64,000 bases of DNA, taken from the NCBI RefSeq assembly GCF_001347015.1, contig NZ_CFGI01000001.1, forward strand, positions 62,001 through 126,000, written 5' to 3'. This stretch comes from Streptococcus pneumoniae (GTDB lineage: Bacteria; Bacillota; Bacilli; Lactobacillales; Streptococcaceae). Positions within the stretch are counted from its first letter, which is position 1; every line of letters begins with the position of its first letter. The notes under the pieces were generated by a model. It saw nothing but the letters and a program-made list of their open reading frames with translations. It was not told the origin of the DNA and ran no database searches. Of this stretch, positions 37,085-46,521 are shown one piece after another. A program made the translations under genes and the position numbers.

Positions 37085-37993
37085 TAGTTCATCGGCTATC
37101 TTGTTTATCTTTCTAAGTCTATGGTTGACACCACTTTTTGTAAGGGGATTACTGAGGCTATCTGCTAACTGCTGGATAGAGTAGTCTGGGTGCTGAATCC
37201 GCAACTGCGCTACTTCCTGCAAATCTACTGGCAGATTTTCTAAGCCCATAATATCTTTGATTTTGCTGATATTGTTGATAGTCTTCATGCTGGCAGAAAC
37301 TGTCCGAGCGATATTTGCTGTCTCGGCATTATTGGCCCGATTGAGGTCATTACGAGTTTCCCGCAAAATCTTTACTCTCTCAAAATCATCACGCGCCTTC
37401 ATGGCTCCGATGACTATCAAGAAGTCCATAATATCTTCGGCACGCTGGAGATAGGTCACAGCTCCCTTCTTGCGCTCAAGCACCTTGGCATCCAGTAAAA
37501 ACTGCTGGAGAAGGGAGGCAAGCCCTTGCGCATGGTCCAGATAAACAGAACTGATTTCCAACTGGTACTTGCCTGACTCAGGGTCACGGATGCTTCCATT
37601 TGCCAAGAAAGCGCCACAAAGATAAGCACGACCTGCTTCCTCGTCTGATAAAATCTCCTCGTCAATACCTGTTTCCAGACCAAAAAAGGAGTCTGCCAAG
37701 TGCAAATCACTCAATAAGTCCTGCACCTTTTCATCTGTAAAAACGGTATAGACCCGATTCTTGCGAAGATTGCTCCTCTGGTGGTGACGAATTTCCGATT
37801 TGATTTCGTAGAAATGGAGAAAGGACTCATAGAGGTGCCGAGCCAGCTTGGCATTTTCTGTCACGACTGACAAGGTCAAACCCGAAGTCGAGAGGCCGAT
37901 ACTGCCAGACATCTTGATAATGGCAGATAATTCATGCCTGCTTAGATGGTGTTGACCTAGGATTTCTTCTTTTACTGCTACTGTGAAACTCAT
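37082..37993 (-). CDS. whiA: WhiA-family DNA-binding protein
   Basis: This 303-aa protein has an N-terminal LAGLIDADG-like domain ([24 protein letters not shown] near 117-140) that has lost nuclease residues. A C-terminal helix-turn-helix follows ([26 protein letters not shown]). In Gram-positives WhiA influences cell division and chromosome segregation. It overlaps yvcK by 4 nt and closes the conserved rapZ-yvcK-whiA operon. Confidence 0.93.
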   Translation of the reverse strand: MSFTVAVKEEILGQHHLSRHELSAIIKMSGSIGLSTSGLTLSVVTENAKLARHLYESFLHFYEIKSEIRHHQRSNLRKNRVYTVFTDEKVQDLLSDLHLADSFFGLETGIDEEILSDEEAGRAYLCGAFLANGSIRDPESGKYQLEISSVYLDHAQGLASLLQQFLLDAKVLERKKGAVTYLQRAEDIMDFLIVIGAMKARDDFERVKILRETRNDLNRANNAETANIARTVSASMKTINNISKIKDIMGLENLPVDLQEVAQLRIQHPDYSIQQLADSLSNPLTKSGVNHRLRKINKIADEL

Positions 37994-38967
37994 TTTCTCA
38001 CCTGTATAATCCGCATCAATTCGTCCACAATCAAATCCCCATCGTGGAAGGCGCCTCCATTTTCCAGACGGAGGAAGTTGGATGAAATCACACGCGGAAC
38101 TTGCTTACAAAGACCAGCAAAATCATGTTCCACCTGCACCAAATATTCATCAAAACGATTGGAATTCATGTATTCTTGAGGCACTTTTTCGATATTCACC
38201 AAGACGGTATCGATAAAAGGTCGACCAAGGTGACGATGCAAGACTTCCACGTGATCACTATCTGTAAAGTGTTCTGTCTCCCCACGTTGGGTCATGATAT
38301 TACAAACATAGGCGATTTCTGCCTTGGTTTTCAAAAGCGCCTGCCCGATTTCCTTAATCACGATATTGGGCAAAATCGAGGTAAAGAGAGAACCAGGTCC
38401 GAGGACAATCATGTCACTTTCAAGAATGGTCTGTACCACTCGACGACTGGCCAGAGGCGTATCATCGTTGAGGGTATTGGTCACATAAACATGGTCAATC
38501 ATGCCTGGATGGTCTGCAATATGGCTCTCTCCAGCCACTTCTGTCCCATCCTGAAAGACTGCGTGCAGGGTCAAAGGATGGTCACTGGAAGGATAAATCT
38601 TTCCAGTGGTATGGAAAAATTTGCTCAGCAACTGCATGGCATTATAGGTCGAACCCTGCATTTCTGACATGCCAGCAATGATGAGATTGCCCAATGGATG
38701 GCCCGCAAAGGCTCCCGCATTCTCAGAAAAACGATACTGAAAGACCTTCTCATAAAACTTAGGCATATCTGACATGGCCACAAGGACATTACGAAGATCA
38801 CCTGGCGGTGTCAATTGTTGCATATTTTTTCGGAGTTCACCTGATGAACCACCGTCATCCGCCACCGTTACGATAGCAGCGATTTCCACATCTTTTTCCC
38901 GCAGACTTTTTAGAATGACGGGGATCCCAGTCCCTCCACCAATCACCGTTATCTTTGGTTTTCTCAT
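37990..38967 (-). CDS. yvcK: UDP-sugar-binding gluconeogenesis/cell-wall factor YvcK
   Basis: This 325-aa protein of the YvcK/CofD family opens [20 protein letters not shown], with GGGTG for nucleotide binding, and has [13 protein letters not shown] and PPGDLRN motifs. YvcK binds UDP-GlcNAc and helps maintain wall synthesis and carbon flux. It overlaps both neighbours by 4 nt. The link to GlmM (same window) and MurE is through UDP-GlcNAc supply. Confidence 0.93.
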   Translation of the reverse strand: MRKPKITVIGGGTGIPVILKSLREKDVEIAAIVTVADDGGSSGELRKNMQQLTPPGDLRNVLVAMSDMPKFYEKVFQYRFSENAGAFAGHPLGNLIIAGMSEMQGSTYNAMQLLSKFFHTTGKIYPSSDHPLTLHAVFQDGTEVAGESHIADHPGMIDHVYVTNTLNDDTPLASRRVVQTILESDMIVLGPGSLFTSILPNIVIKEIGQALLKTKAEIAYVCNIMTQRGETEHFTDSDHVEVLHRHLGRPFIDTVLVNIEKVPQEYMNSNRFDEYLVQVEHDFAGLCKQVPRVISSNFLRLENGGAFHDGDLIVDELMRIIQVRK

Positions 38968-39854
38968 GAACGGTTTACCGTTTCCTTTCTTCGATCTTTG
39001 TCGCGATGCCCTTCATTAACAGGCCAATTCTTGGATAAGTCCTGCGCCAAGCGTTTAGCAAAGGCCACGCTACGGTGTTGTCCACCCGTACAACCCATGG
39101 CAATGGTCAAAACAGACTTCCCTTCCTTTTGGTAACTTGGCAAAATCGGCTCAATCAAGGCCAACAAATGTTGATAAAAATCTTCTGACTCAGGATGATT
39201 CATGACATAGTCATAAACTGGTTCATCCACACCAGTTTGGTTTCTCAGTTCTGGAAGGTAGTAAGGATTTGGCAAGAAACGGACATCAAAGACCAAATCC
39301 GCATCAATCGGGATTCCATATTTAAAGCCAAAAGACATGAGTTCGATACGGAAAGACTGGGCTTGTTCTTGGTCTGAAAACTGCTCTGCAATGGTTTTAC
39401 GCAGTTCACGAGGAGTAAGTTCAGTTGTATCCACCACATTTTGGCTCATATTTTTCAAAGGCGCCAAGAGTTCACGTTCCAGCTTGATGCCATCCAAAAT
39501 CCGTCCATCTGCAGCTAGTGGGTGACTCCGTCTGGTTTCCTTGTAACGAGCGACCAATTCCTTATCAGCTGCATCCAAAAAGAGAATTTTAAAGTCCAGT
39601 TCTTCCTTGTTTTCCAACTCATCCAAAACAGCTTGAATCTCTGAGAAGAAAGAACGGCTACGCATATCTACTACCAAGGCCAACTTATGGTCGTCTTCCT
39701 TTGTTTCCACCAACTGCAAAAACTTAGGCAAGAGAGCTGGCGGCATATTATCAATAGTAAAATAACCCAAATCTTCGAAGGACTGAATGGCAACTGTTTT
39801 CCCTGCACCACTCATTCCTGTCACAATCACCAAGTGAAGTTGTTTCTTTGTCAT
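38964..39854 (-). CDS. rapZ: RapZ-family nucleotide-binding protein (YvcJ)
   Basis: This 296-aa P-loop protein has Walker A GMSGAGKT (residues 13-20) and [11 protein letters not shown]. The C-terminal domain carries [16 protein letters not shown], a phosphate-binding signature that in E. coli senses glucosamine-6-P. In Gram-positives (YvcJ) it is an ATPase/GTPase affecting competence. It heads the rapZ-yvcK-whiA operon. Confidence 0.92.
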   Translation of the reverse strand: MTKKQLHLVIVTGMSGAGKTVAIQSFEDLGYFTIDNMPPALLPKFLQLVETKEDDHKLALVVDMRSRSFFSEIQAVLDELENKEELDFKILFLDAADKELVARYKETRRSHPLAADGRILDGIKLERELLAPLKNMSQNVVDTTELTPRELRKTIAEQFSDQEQAQSFRIELMSFGFKYGIPIDADLVFDVRFLPNPYYLPELRNQTGVDEPVYDYVMNHPESEDFYQHLLALIEPILPSYQKEGKSVLTIAMGCTGGQHRSVAFAKRLAQDLSKNWPVNEGHRDKDRRKETVNRS

Positions 39855-39905
39855 CTTTTTCTCCTTATATCAAAAGAAGTTTGGCAACACCAAACTTCAA
39901 CTAGC

Positions 39906-40286
39906 TTATCCAATCTCTGCGATGACTTCAATTTCGACTTTTACATCACGAGGAAGACGAGCTACCTCTACTGCTGAACGAGCTGGAAATTCCTCTTTAA
40001 AGGCCGTTTGGTAAACCTCGTTAAAAGGAACAAAGTCGTTCATATCGCTCAAGAAACACGTTGTTTTGACAACATGGTCAAAGTCAGTTCCTGCCTCTGC
40101 CAAAATAGCACCGATGTTTTTCAAGACTTGTTCTGTCTGTTCTTGAATCGTTTCTCCAACGATTTCTCCAGTTTCAGGAGAGAGAGGAACTTGACCGCTA
40201 GCAAACAAAAGGTTGCCAACGATTTTTCCTTGAACATAGGGTCCGATAGCCTTTGGAGCTTTGTCTGTATGAATTATTTTTGCCAT
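39906..40286 (-). CDS. RidA-family enamine/imine deaminase
   Basis: This 126-aa protein opens IIHTDKAPKAIGPYVQGKIVGNLLFASGQVPLSP and ends ARSAVEVARLPRDVKVEIEVIA. The Arg in PARSAVEVARLP is the active-site residue of RidA, which clears reactive 2-aminoacrylate made by PLP enzymes. It lies between ysxC and rapZ with 10-50 nt gaps, in the clpX-ysxC direction. Confidence 0.9.
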   Translation of the reverse strand: MAKIIHTDKAPKAIGPYVQGKIVGNLLFASGQVPLSPETGEIVGETIQEQTEQVLKNIGAILAEAGTDFDHVVKTTCFLSDMNDFVPFNEVYQTAFKEEFPARSAVEVARLPRDVKVEIEVIAEIG

Positions 40287-40296
40287 TTTCTTTTCC

Positions 40297-40884
40297 TCAC
40301 AATTTTTCTAAGATTGCATCCCAAGCCTCATCCATCCCTGCCTTGCTGACAGATGAAAAGAGGATAAAGTCGTCACTTGGGTCAAAGTTTAATTTCTTTT
40401 TGATTGCTGATTCGTGCTTGTTCCATTTACCACGAGGAATCTTGTCCGCCTTGGTCGCAACGATGATGACCGGAATCTCATAATACTTGAGAAATTCGTA
40501 CATCTGTACATCATCTGCTGACGGGTCATGACGAAGGTCAACTAAACTGACTACCGCACGGAGATTTTCTCGAGTTGTCAGATACTCCTCAATCATGCGT
40601 CCCCACTTTTCACGTTCCTTTTTGGAAACACGGGCATAACCATAACCAGGTACATCCACAAAGCGCATCTTGTCGTCAATATTAAAGAAGTTGAGAAGCT
40701 GGGTTTTCCCAGGTTTCCCTGACGTACGAGCCAGATTCTTACGGTTCAGCATGGTGTTGATAAAACTAGACTTCCCAACATTTGAACGCCCTGCTAGGGC
40801 AATCTCTGGCAGGTCATCCTGTGGGAAGTGGGATTTATTCGCCGCACTGAGCAAGATTTCTGCATTGTGTGTATTCAGTTCCAT
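40297..40884 (-). CDS. ysxC: Ribosome-assembly GTPase YsxC/EngB
   Basis: This 195-aa TrmE-Era-EngA-YihA class GTPase has the P-loop GRSNVGKSS (near 31-39), G3 DVPGYG and G4 TKADK. It helps late 50S subunit assembly and is essential in most bacteria. ATG 40884 has AGAGG at 5 nt; an in-phase GTG two codons upstream overlaps that site. It follows clpX by 8 nt, an arrangement common in streptococci. Confidence 0.93.
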   Translation of the reverse strand: MELNTHNAEILLSAANKSHFPQDDLPEIALAGRSNVGKSSFINTMLNRKNLARTSGKPGKTQLLNFFNIDDKMRFVDVPGYGYARVSKKEREKWGRMIEEYLTTRENLRAVVSLVDLRHDPSADDVQMYEFLKYYEIPVIIVATKADKIPRGKWNKHESAIKKKLNFDPSDDFILFSSVSKAGMDEAWDAILEKL

Positions 40885-40892
40885 AGTCACCT

Positions 40893-42125
40893 CTAGGCTG
40901 TTTCTAGGATTGGTTTGTCCGTTCCATCGACAGCTTCTTTAGTGATGCGGACCAATTTCACATTTTCCTGACTCGGTACTTCAAACATGACATCTAGCAT
41001 GGTTTCTTCGATGATGGAGCGAAGACCACGCGCCCCTGTCTTCCGTTCGATGGCTTTATTAGCAATCTCTTGAAGGGCTTCATCATCAAATTCCAACTCA
41101 ACATCATCATAAGAAAGCAAGGTTTGGTATTGTTTGACCAAGGCATTTCTTGGCTCTTTCAAGATGCGAACCAAATCATCAACCGTCAATTGCTCAAGAG
41201 CTGCAAAAACAGGCAAGCGTCCAATCAACTCAGGAATAATCCCGAATTTTTGAATATCTTCTGCGATGATTTCTTGCATGTAAGAGCTATTTTCATCAAT
41301 CGCTTTATTGTTTTGACCAAATCCGATGACTTTTTCTCCAAGACGTTGTTTGACAATTTCTTCAATACCATCAAAGGCACCACCCACGATGAAGAGGATG
41401 TTTTTTGTATCTACTTGAATCATCTCTTGTTGCGGATGTTTCCGTCCGCCTTGAGGCGGCACGCTAGCAACAGTTCCCTCGATAATCTTGAGAAGGGCTT
41501 GTTGCACACCTTCACCAGAAACATCACGTGTGATAGATACGTTCTCACTCTTCTTGGCAATCTTGTCAATTTCATCCACATAGATAATGCCACGCTCTGC
41601 ACGTTCAATGTTAAAGTCAGCAGCTTGCAGGAGTTTGAGGAGGATATTTTCCACATCCTCACCTACATAACCAGCCTCAGTAAGAGCTGTCGCATCTGCG
41701 ATTGCAAAAGGCACATTCAAGCTCTTAGCCAAGGTCTGGGCAAGGAAAGTTTTCCCTGAACCAGTTGGGCCAATCATCAAGATGTTTGACTTCTGCAAAT
41801 CCACATCTTCTGACTCTTCACGCGTATCGTGGAAATTGATGCGTTTGTAGTGGTTGTAAACCGCCACTGCCAAGGCACGCTTGGCACGATCTTGACCAAT
41901 TACATAGTGGTTCAAGATATGGAGGAGTTCGATTGGTTTTGGTACTTCAGACAAGTCTGCCAAGACTTCCTCAGCCAACTCCTCCCGAATGATTTCCTGA
42001 GCCAACTCCACACATTCATTACAGATAAAGGCGTTGTTGCCTGCGATTATTTTTTGTACTTCTTCTTGACTTTTGCCACAAAATGAGCAATAAACCATCA
42101 TATCATTATTCCTATTTGTAGGCAT
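40893..42125 (-). CDS. clpX: ClpX, ATPase subunit of the ClpXP protease
   Basis: This 410-aa AAA+ unfoldase has an N-terminal zinc finger (Cys13, Cys16, Cys35, Cys38). Walker A is GPTGSGKT (near 117), Walker B IIYVDEID, and the pore loop is in [10 protein letters not shown]. The IGF-type ClpP-docking loop reads IGFGQ near residue 274. It unfolds substrates for ClpP. AAGGA lies before the ATG. It is cotranscribed with the 56-aa peptide and dihydrofolate reductase genes upstream. Confidence 0.96.
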   Translation of the reverse strand: MPTNRNNDMMVYCSFCGKSQEEVQKIIAGNNAFICNECVELAQEIIREELAEEVLADLSEVPKPIELLHILNHYVIGQDRAKRALAVAVYNHYKRINFHDTREESEDVDLQKSNILMIGPTGSGKTFLAQTLAKSLNVPFAIADATALTEAGYVGEDVENILLKLLQAADFNIERAERGIIYVDEIDKIAKKSENVSITRDVSGEGVQQALLKIIEGTVASVPPQGGRKHPQQEMIQVDTKNILFIVGGAFDGIEEIVKQRLGEKVIGFGQNNKAIDENSSYMQEIIAEDIQKFGIIPELIGRLPVFAALEQLTVDDLVRILKEPRNALVKQYQTLLSYDDVELEFDDEALQEIANKAIERKTGARGLRSIIEETMLDVMFEVPSQENVKLVRITKEAVDGTDKPILETA

Positions 42126-42161
42126 GATTTCCTTCCGTTCTATTCTATACTGTCATTCTAT

Positions 42162-42332
42162 CTAAAATAAGGTCATGTAAAAAGCATGAATACTATTAAC
42201 CAAATTGGTAAAGGCATTTAACCAGAGCAGGACAGAAAGTCCATAACGCTTTTTACGAAAAGCCTGTGCTCCTGCAAGCAAGCAGACCAAACACAGCATG
42301 GCTGTGAAAAAACCAAATATACTACGTTCCAT
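42162..42332 (-). CDS. Small hydrophobic protein, 56 aa
   Basis: This short gene starts at ATG 42332, overlapping the dihydrofolate reductase stop by 1 nt (TAATG), and ends at TAG 42162-42164. AAAGGAAG lies upstream. The product ([17 protein letters not shown]...) has one clear membrane helix (about 5-22), a basic FRKKRYG, and a second hydrophobic stretch (about 32-55). The same small gene sits between the two genes in pneumococci, as I recall. Function unknown. Confidence 0.8.
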   Translation of the reverse strand: MERSIFGFFTAMLCLVCLLAGAQAFRKKRYGLSVLLWLNAFTNLVNSIHAFYMTLF

Positions 42333-42838
42333 TAGACTTCCTTTCTCTTGCGGTATTGGATGGTAAAATCATAAGGATTTTTCTCATCTTTGCTATAGAA
42401 TTTGCTTGAAACTGTCTCAAAAAGAGACAAGTCAAATTCTTCAGGGAAATAGGTATCTCCTTCCACCCGAGCATGAATGTGAGTCACAATCACTTCGTCA
42501 AGGTAGGGTTCAAAAGCTTGAAAAATTTGCTTTCCACCTAAAATATAAAGATTCTTATCTTGAGCCTGATACCAGTCCAAGACAGACTGAACATCATAAA
42601 AAGTAGCAACTCCATCTATCTTTTCTTCTAGGTTACGTGTCAAAATCAAGGTCTCCCGTTTTGGAAGCAAGCGACGCCCCATCCCATCAAAGGTCACGCG
42701 CCCCATCAAGATAGCATGATTCAGAGTTGTTTCCTTGAAATGTTGCAGTTCTGCTGGCAAATGCCAAGGCAGACGATTGTCCTTACCAATCACACCCTCT
42801 TCATCCTGGGCCCAAATAGCTACGATTTTCTTAGTCAT
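42332..42838 (-). CDS. folA: Dihydrofolate reductase with trimethoprim-resistance-type residues
   Basis: This 168-aa chromosomal enzyme reduces dihydrofolate with NADPH. Active-site parts are [13 protein letters not shown] (about 16-28), GRVTFDGMG and YILGGKQIF. By my count residue 100 is Leu (NLYIL, codon TTA), where susceptible pneumococci have Ile; I100L is the main trimethoprim-resistance change. Asp20, Leu70, Tyr81, Ala92 and Phe135 also differ from the susceptible sequence as I remember it (E20, P70, Q81, D92, L135). The cluster suggests a mosaic allele. Confidence 0.94.
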   Translation of the reverse strand: MTKKIVAIWAQDEEGVIGKDNRLPWHLPAELQHFKETTLNHAILMGRVTFDGMGRRLLPKRETLILTRNLEEKIDGVATFYDVQSVLDWYQAQDKNLYILGGKQIFQAFEPYLDEVIVTHIHARVEGDTYFPEEFDLSLFETVSSKFYSKDEKNPYDFTIQYRKRKEV

Positions 42839-42920
42839 GCTTCCATCCTTTTCACTGATAGTACTATTTTATCAAAAAACTCAAAAAAAGACTGGTTTGG
42901 AATAGCTTACAAAATAGAAA

Positions 42921-42948
42921 AAATCTGTAAGAAATTTCCTACAGATTT
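42921..42948 (-). terminator. dpr terminator
   Basis: AAATCTGTA pairs with TACAGATTT around a 10-nt loop, with a T-run on the minus strand, about 20 nt past the dpr stop codon. Confidence 0.8.
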
Positions 42949-42967
42949 ATCTATGTTTCCTTGTTTC

Positions 42968-43486
42968 TTACAAACCAGGTGCTTGTCCAAGTTCTGCTGC
43001 AAGCATCCAGATTGTTTTATCCGTTTCAGTTTTAGCATCTGCAAAGATACCGTTTGTCACATCGTCACCCTCTTCATCAGTAACATCCAAACCTTTTTGG
43101 AAAAGTTCTGACAAGTAACGGTAGATAGCAAGAACACGTTCCAAGCTTTCTTCAACATTGCGGTATTCACCAGCTTCTTCTTCGATTTCACTGTTTTGAA
43201 GGAATTCTGTCAATGTAGAGAATGGGCTTCCACCAAGTGTGATCAAGCGTTCGCTGATTTCATCCAATTGACCGTCAAGAGCTTCCATATACTCATCCAT
43301 TTTTGGATGCCATACAAGGAAACCACGACCACGCATATACCAGTGCACTTGGTGCAAAGCAACGTGAGCTACGTACAAATCAGCAACAGCTTGGTTCAAG
43401 ACTTCCTTTGTTTTTGCCAATGCTACTGGTGCTGCTTTTGTTAATGTTGCGACATCTTTTACTGCTTCTTTTTTCAATTCTACCAT
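42968..43486 (-). CDS. dpr: Dps-like peroxide-resistance ferritin Dpr
   Basis: This 172-aa Dps-family mini-ferritin forms 12-mers that oxidise and store Fe2+, preventing Fenton chemistry. The ferroxidase ligands lie in [37 protein letters not shown] (near 44-80; His and Asp/Glu). The Lys/Ala-rich N-terminal tail could contact DNA or the cell surface. It has its own promoter with a palindromic operator overlapping the -10. Confidence 0.93.
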   Translation of the reverse strand: MVELKKEAVKDVATLTKAAPVALAKTKEVLNQAVADLYVAHVALHQVHWYMRGRGFLVWHPKMDEYMEALDGQLDEISERLITLGGSPFSTLTEFLQNSEIEEEAGEYRNVEESLERVLAIYRYLSELFQKGLDVTDEEGDDVTNGIFADAKTETDKTIWMLAAELGQAPGL

Positions 43487-43538
43487 TTTATTTTACCTCA
43501 TTCATTATTTTTATGTAACCACTTCTTAATGATTACTA

Positions 43539-43571
43539 CCTTAGTATACTACTAAGGAAAGACAATAGCAA
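43539..43571 (-). promoter_or_regulatory. dpr promoter with a palindromic operator
   Basis: Minus strand: -35 TTGCTA (43566-43571), a 17-nt spacer and -10 TATACT (43543-43548). The 19-bp palindrome CCTTAGTAGTATACTAAGG (43539-43557) covers the -10, so a dimeric repressor bound there would block it. The regulator is not identified. Confidence 0.65.
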
Positions 43572-43652
43572 GCCAAATGACCCACATGAGAAAAGTTGCA
43601 ATAGACTGATAATTTAAGAATTTTTTAGAAGACGAAAAAGAGGTCTGGATGC

Positions 43653-43777
43653 TTATAGTCCATGGAAATCCATCAGCAAACTAGGAAGCCAAACCCAGCT
43701 TAACCAAAGCACAAGTTTTGAGGTCGCAGGTAGAACTGACCAAGCTGATGTGGTTTGAAGAAATTCCCCAAGACTAT
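43653..43777 (-). repeat. Degenerate BOX element in reverse orientation
   Basis: Reading plus strand, GCAAACTAGGAAGCCAAAC, GTTTTGAGGTCGCAGGTAG and GATGTGGTTTGAAGAAAT match the reverse complement of BOX (boxC first, boxA last), with many changes. It abuts the RUP element. The segment 43572-43652 shows nothing I recognise. Confidence 0.65.
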
Positions 43778-43881
43778 AATAGATTGAAATAAGATGGAAC
43801 CAAGTCGATTAGGAAAGGTAAATGAATTTCTAAAAATGTTTTAGCAACCGCAATGTTCTGGTCTATATTCAATATACTATA
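43775..43881. mobile_element. RUP element (107 bp)
   Basis: Exactly 107 bp, bounded by TATAATAGATTGAA and TTCAATATACTATA, imperfect terminal inverted repeats (12 of 14). Length and ends fit the Repeat Unit of Pneumococcus, thought to be moved by the IS630-Spn1 transposase. It is wedged between two BOX elements. Confidence 0.88.
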
Positions 43882-43883
43882 TA

Positions 43884-44034
43884 ATACTCTTCATAATACT
43901 CTTCAAACCACGTCAACGTCGCCTTGCCGTAGATATGGTTACTGACTTCATCAGTCTTATCTACAACCTCAAAACAGTGTTTTGAGCAGCCTGCGGCTAG
44001 TTTCCTAGTTTGCTCTTTGATTTTCATTGAGTAT
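43884..44034 (+). repeat. Full BOX element (A-B-C, about 151 bp)
   Basis: It begins ATACTCTTCATAATACTCTT and contains CGTCAACGTCGCCTTGCCGT (boxA), GTTACTGACTTCATCAGTCT and CTCAAAACAGTGTTTTGAG (B/C hairpins). It ends GATTTTCATTGAGTAT (boxC). It lies immediately after the RUP. The remaining bases to 44137 hold the lytC 3' flank. Confidence 0.88.
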
Positions 44035-44137
44035 AAGATTCATTTCCGAGCAAGTTCTTGGATTTACTCAAGGATGAACTACCATAAAACAAAGAAAAAG
44101 AGGGTGCTACTATCACATCCCTCTTTCTAATCAGAGA

Positions 44138-45595
44138 TTAATACCAAACGCTGACATCCACACGCCCTTGGATTCCTTTCATGTATTCAGAAGAGGTATA
44201 TTGCCAACCTTTTTCTCCTGAATAATGAGGATTTTCCCATTCTAAAGCATTGGTATAGGCCGCTACCCAGTTTACATGTTTTAAAATATCTGGGTGTTTT
44301 AAACGCGTCTGTAATAAACTACGATAGCTATAGACATACACATTTTGATAACCCGCCTGCTTCATCGTCTCCATGTACTTGTTAATAATCTTAACCCAAG
44401 TACCTGTATCACTCGGAGCACGCTTACTTTTATTCACATACTCCCAGTTCTCAACATCATAGTAGATAGGATAAGACAGGTTCATATTGTATTTCTTCAG
44501 AAGTTCAATGGTCTGTTCAGCGTCATTCTCAGCATCAGTCTCATTTTCAGCATAAGTATAGAGATAAACACCATAAGGAATTCCCAGACGGTTTAGCTCC
44601 TTAATGTTATGCGCCAATTCCTTGTCTTCTTTACCGCTATAACCTAGACGAACAATGACACCATCTACTTCATTTTCATCAATAACCTTTTTCCAATCAT
44701 TGATACGACCATTGTGCTCACTAATATCAATGACTTTCTTAGCATGTTCGGTTCCAACTTGCTCTTCTCTATTATTAAAGAAATAGCGTTTACCATCTCT
44801 GTGAACCCAGCCGACATTCAAATCTTTCTTTTCTTTGAGCTCACCAGAGGCCGCAAAGATATAGCGAGCACCATCCATAATCACTTCATCAGTCGCCATG
44901 GCACCACTTCCAGTCAAATAGTAGTTACCTTGCCACTCATTCCGAGCCATATAGCCCCACTTCTTGAAATAGTACCATTTGCCGCCCACTTTTTGCCACT
45001 CTTGGTTGGCATAAGTACCATCTGATTTGAGATAAAAATAAGCAGAATAAGCCGGATCATAGAGCCATTCATTTTGCATCATAGCTCCTTGACCATTCAA
45101 GAAATAACTTCCTTGCCATTGGCTTTTAGCCATGTAACCCCACTTCTTGAAGTAGTACCACTTATTTCCAATCAATTGCCATTCTTGATGAGCATAAGCC
45201 CCATCTGACTTGAGATAAAACCAACTCTTGTAATTATTATCATAAAGCCACTCGTTTTGGGCCATATAACCACCTGATTTTAGGTAATAGCTGCCCCGCC
45301 ACTCATTTTGAGCATAACGACCGTCTGATTTGAGATAAAACCAAGCTTTGTAGTTATTATCAAAAATCCATTCACTTTGAGCTTTAGAACCATCAGCCTT
45401 TACATAATAATCCCCATCCCAGTGGGCAGAGACACTGTTTCTCTGTTCATTGCTACTAGTTGATGAAGTCCCTGTTGATAGACTAGATTTTTCTGAAACT
45501 GTGCTTCCACTTATTTCATCTGCCGCAATTCCTGAAACTCTTGCGCCAAGTAAGCAAAGACTTGCTAGCCCTATACATACAATTTTTGTTTTCAA
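44138..45595 (-). CDS. lytC: Choline-binding GH25 lysozyme LytC
   Basis: This wall hydrolase of about 485 aa has a signal peptide (KTKIVCIGLASLCLLG...GIAA). About 11 choline-binding repeats follow, with W-x-x-Y-Y and YLKSDG patterns (about 45-290). The C-terminal GH25 muramidase (about 295-485) has VIDISEHNG and YPIYYDVENW holding the catalytic Asp/Glu. The module order, repeats first, is the LytC layout. I chose TTG 45595, with GGAGAGG 5 nt upstream; the ATG at 45628 lies inside the tpiA terminator. Confidence 0.9.
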   Translation of the reverse strand: MKTKIVCIGLASLCLLGARVSGIAADEISGSTVSEKSSLSTGTSSTSSNEQRNSVSAHWDGDYYVKADGSKAQSEWIFDNNYKAWFYLKSDGRYAQNEWRGSYYLKSGGYMAQNEWLYDNNYKSWFYLKSDGAYAHQEWQLIGNKWYYFKKWGYMAKSQWQGSYFLNGQGAMMQNEWLYDPAYSAYFYLKSDGTYANQEWQKVGGKWYYFKKWGYMARNEWQGNYYLTGSGAMATDEVIMDGARYIFAASGELKEKKDLNVGWVHRDGKRYFFNNREEQVGTEHAKKVIDISEHNGRINDWKKVIDENEVDGVIVRLGYSGKEDKELAHNIKELNRLGIPYGVYLYTYAENETDAENDAEQTIELLKKYNMNLSYPIYYDVENWEYVNKSKRAPSDTGTWVKIINKYMETMKQAGYQNVYVYSYRSLLQTRLKHPDILKHVNWVAAYTNALEWENPHYSGEKGWQYTSSEYMKGIQGRVDVSVWY

Positions 45596-45617
45596 TCTTT
45601 CCTCTCCTATAAAAAAT

Positions 45618-45642
45618 GGAACAGACATCTGAATGCTGTTCC
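45618..45642 (-). terminator. tpiA terminator
   Basis: GGAACAG pairs with CTGTTCC around an 11-nt loop, followed by ATTTTTTAT on the minus strand. It separates tpiA from lytC. Confidence 0.8.
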
Positions 45643-45665
45643 ACCTAGCTTTTGCTACTTACTGA

Positions 45666-46424
45666 TTATTTTACAAAGTCAAGCAAAGCCAAGAAGCTTT
45701 CAGCTTCAAGTGACGCACCACCTACAAGGGCACCGTCAACGTCTGGACAAGCCATGTATGAAGCAACGTTCTCAGGTTTAACAGAACCACCGTATTGAAC
45801 ACGAACTTTGTCCGCAACTTCTTGACCGAAGTCAGCAGCTACAACGTCACGAACAACTTTACACATTTTTTGTGCATCATCTTGTGAAGCTGATTTACCA
45901 GTACCGATAGCCCAGATTGGCTCATAAGCGATAACTGATGCAGCAACTTGTTCAGCAGTCAATCCAGCCAGCGCAGCAGATACTTGAGCACCTACGAATT
46001 CAGCAGCTTTACCAGCTTCGTAAGTTTCAAGTGACTCACCACAACAGATGATTGGAAGCATACCGTTTGCAAAGATTGCTTTTGCTTTTTTGTTGATATC
46101 TTCGTCAGTTTCATGGAAGTAGTCACGGCGTTCTGAGTGACCGATAACAACGTAGTCAGTACCGATTTCTTTCAAAACTTGTGGGCTTGTTTCACCAGTG
46201 AAGGCACCTGCATTTTCAAAGTAGCAGTTTTGAGCAGCAACTTTAAGGTTTGAACCTTTAGCAGCAGCAAGAACAGTTGTCAAATCAAGAGCTGGAGCAG
46301 CGATACCTGCTTCAACAAGATCTGATGAAGGAAGTTTTGATGCAACTGCTTCAACAAATGCTTTAGCTTCTTCTGGATTTTTGTTCATTTTCCAGTTACC
46401 AGCGATAAATGGTTTACGTGACAT
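45666..46424 (-). CDS. tpiA: Triosephosphate isomerase
   Basis: This 252-aa TIM barrel interconverts dihydroxyacetone phosphate and glyceraldehyde-3-P in glycolysis. Substrate and catalytic motifs are GNWKMNK (near 11-17), VIGHSERR (His near 95) and [13 protein letters not shown] (Glu near 168). ATG 46424 has GAGG upstream; a TTG seven codons earlier is in phase. It has its own promoter (46460-46488) and terminator. Confidence 0.97.
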   Translation of the reverse strand: MSRKPFIAGNWKMNKNPEEAKAFVEAVASKLPSSDLVEAGIAAPALDLTTVLAAAKGSNLKVAAQNCYFENAGAFTGETSPQVLKEIGTDYVVIGHSERRDYFHETDEDINKKAKAIFANGMLPIICCGESLETYEAGKAAEFVGAQVSAALAGLTAEQVAASVIAYEPIWAIGTGKSASQDDAQKMCKVVRDVVAADFGQEVADKVRVQYGGSVKPENVASYMACPDVDGALVGGASLEAESFLALLDFVK

Positions 46425-46459
46425 TTCACATACCTCTTTTTTCAATTTATTTTCTATTT

Positions 46460-46488
46460 ATTTTATCACAATTAGACACAGCTTGCAA
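46460..46488 (-). promoter_or_regulatory. tpiA promoter
   Basis: Minus strand: -35 TTGCAA (46483-46488), a 17-nt spacer and extended -10 TGATAAAAT (TAAAAT at 46460-46465). Confidence 0.7.
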
Positions 46489-46521
46489 ATCTTACTCGGA
46501 TTTCAAGCCTGCTTGCATGGA

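Noticed and set aside
41070-41759. 229-aa open frame antisense to clpX
   Set aside because: It is a mirror of the clpX reading frame; clpX is intact and its motifs explain the sequence.
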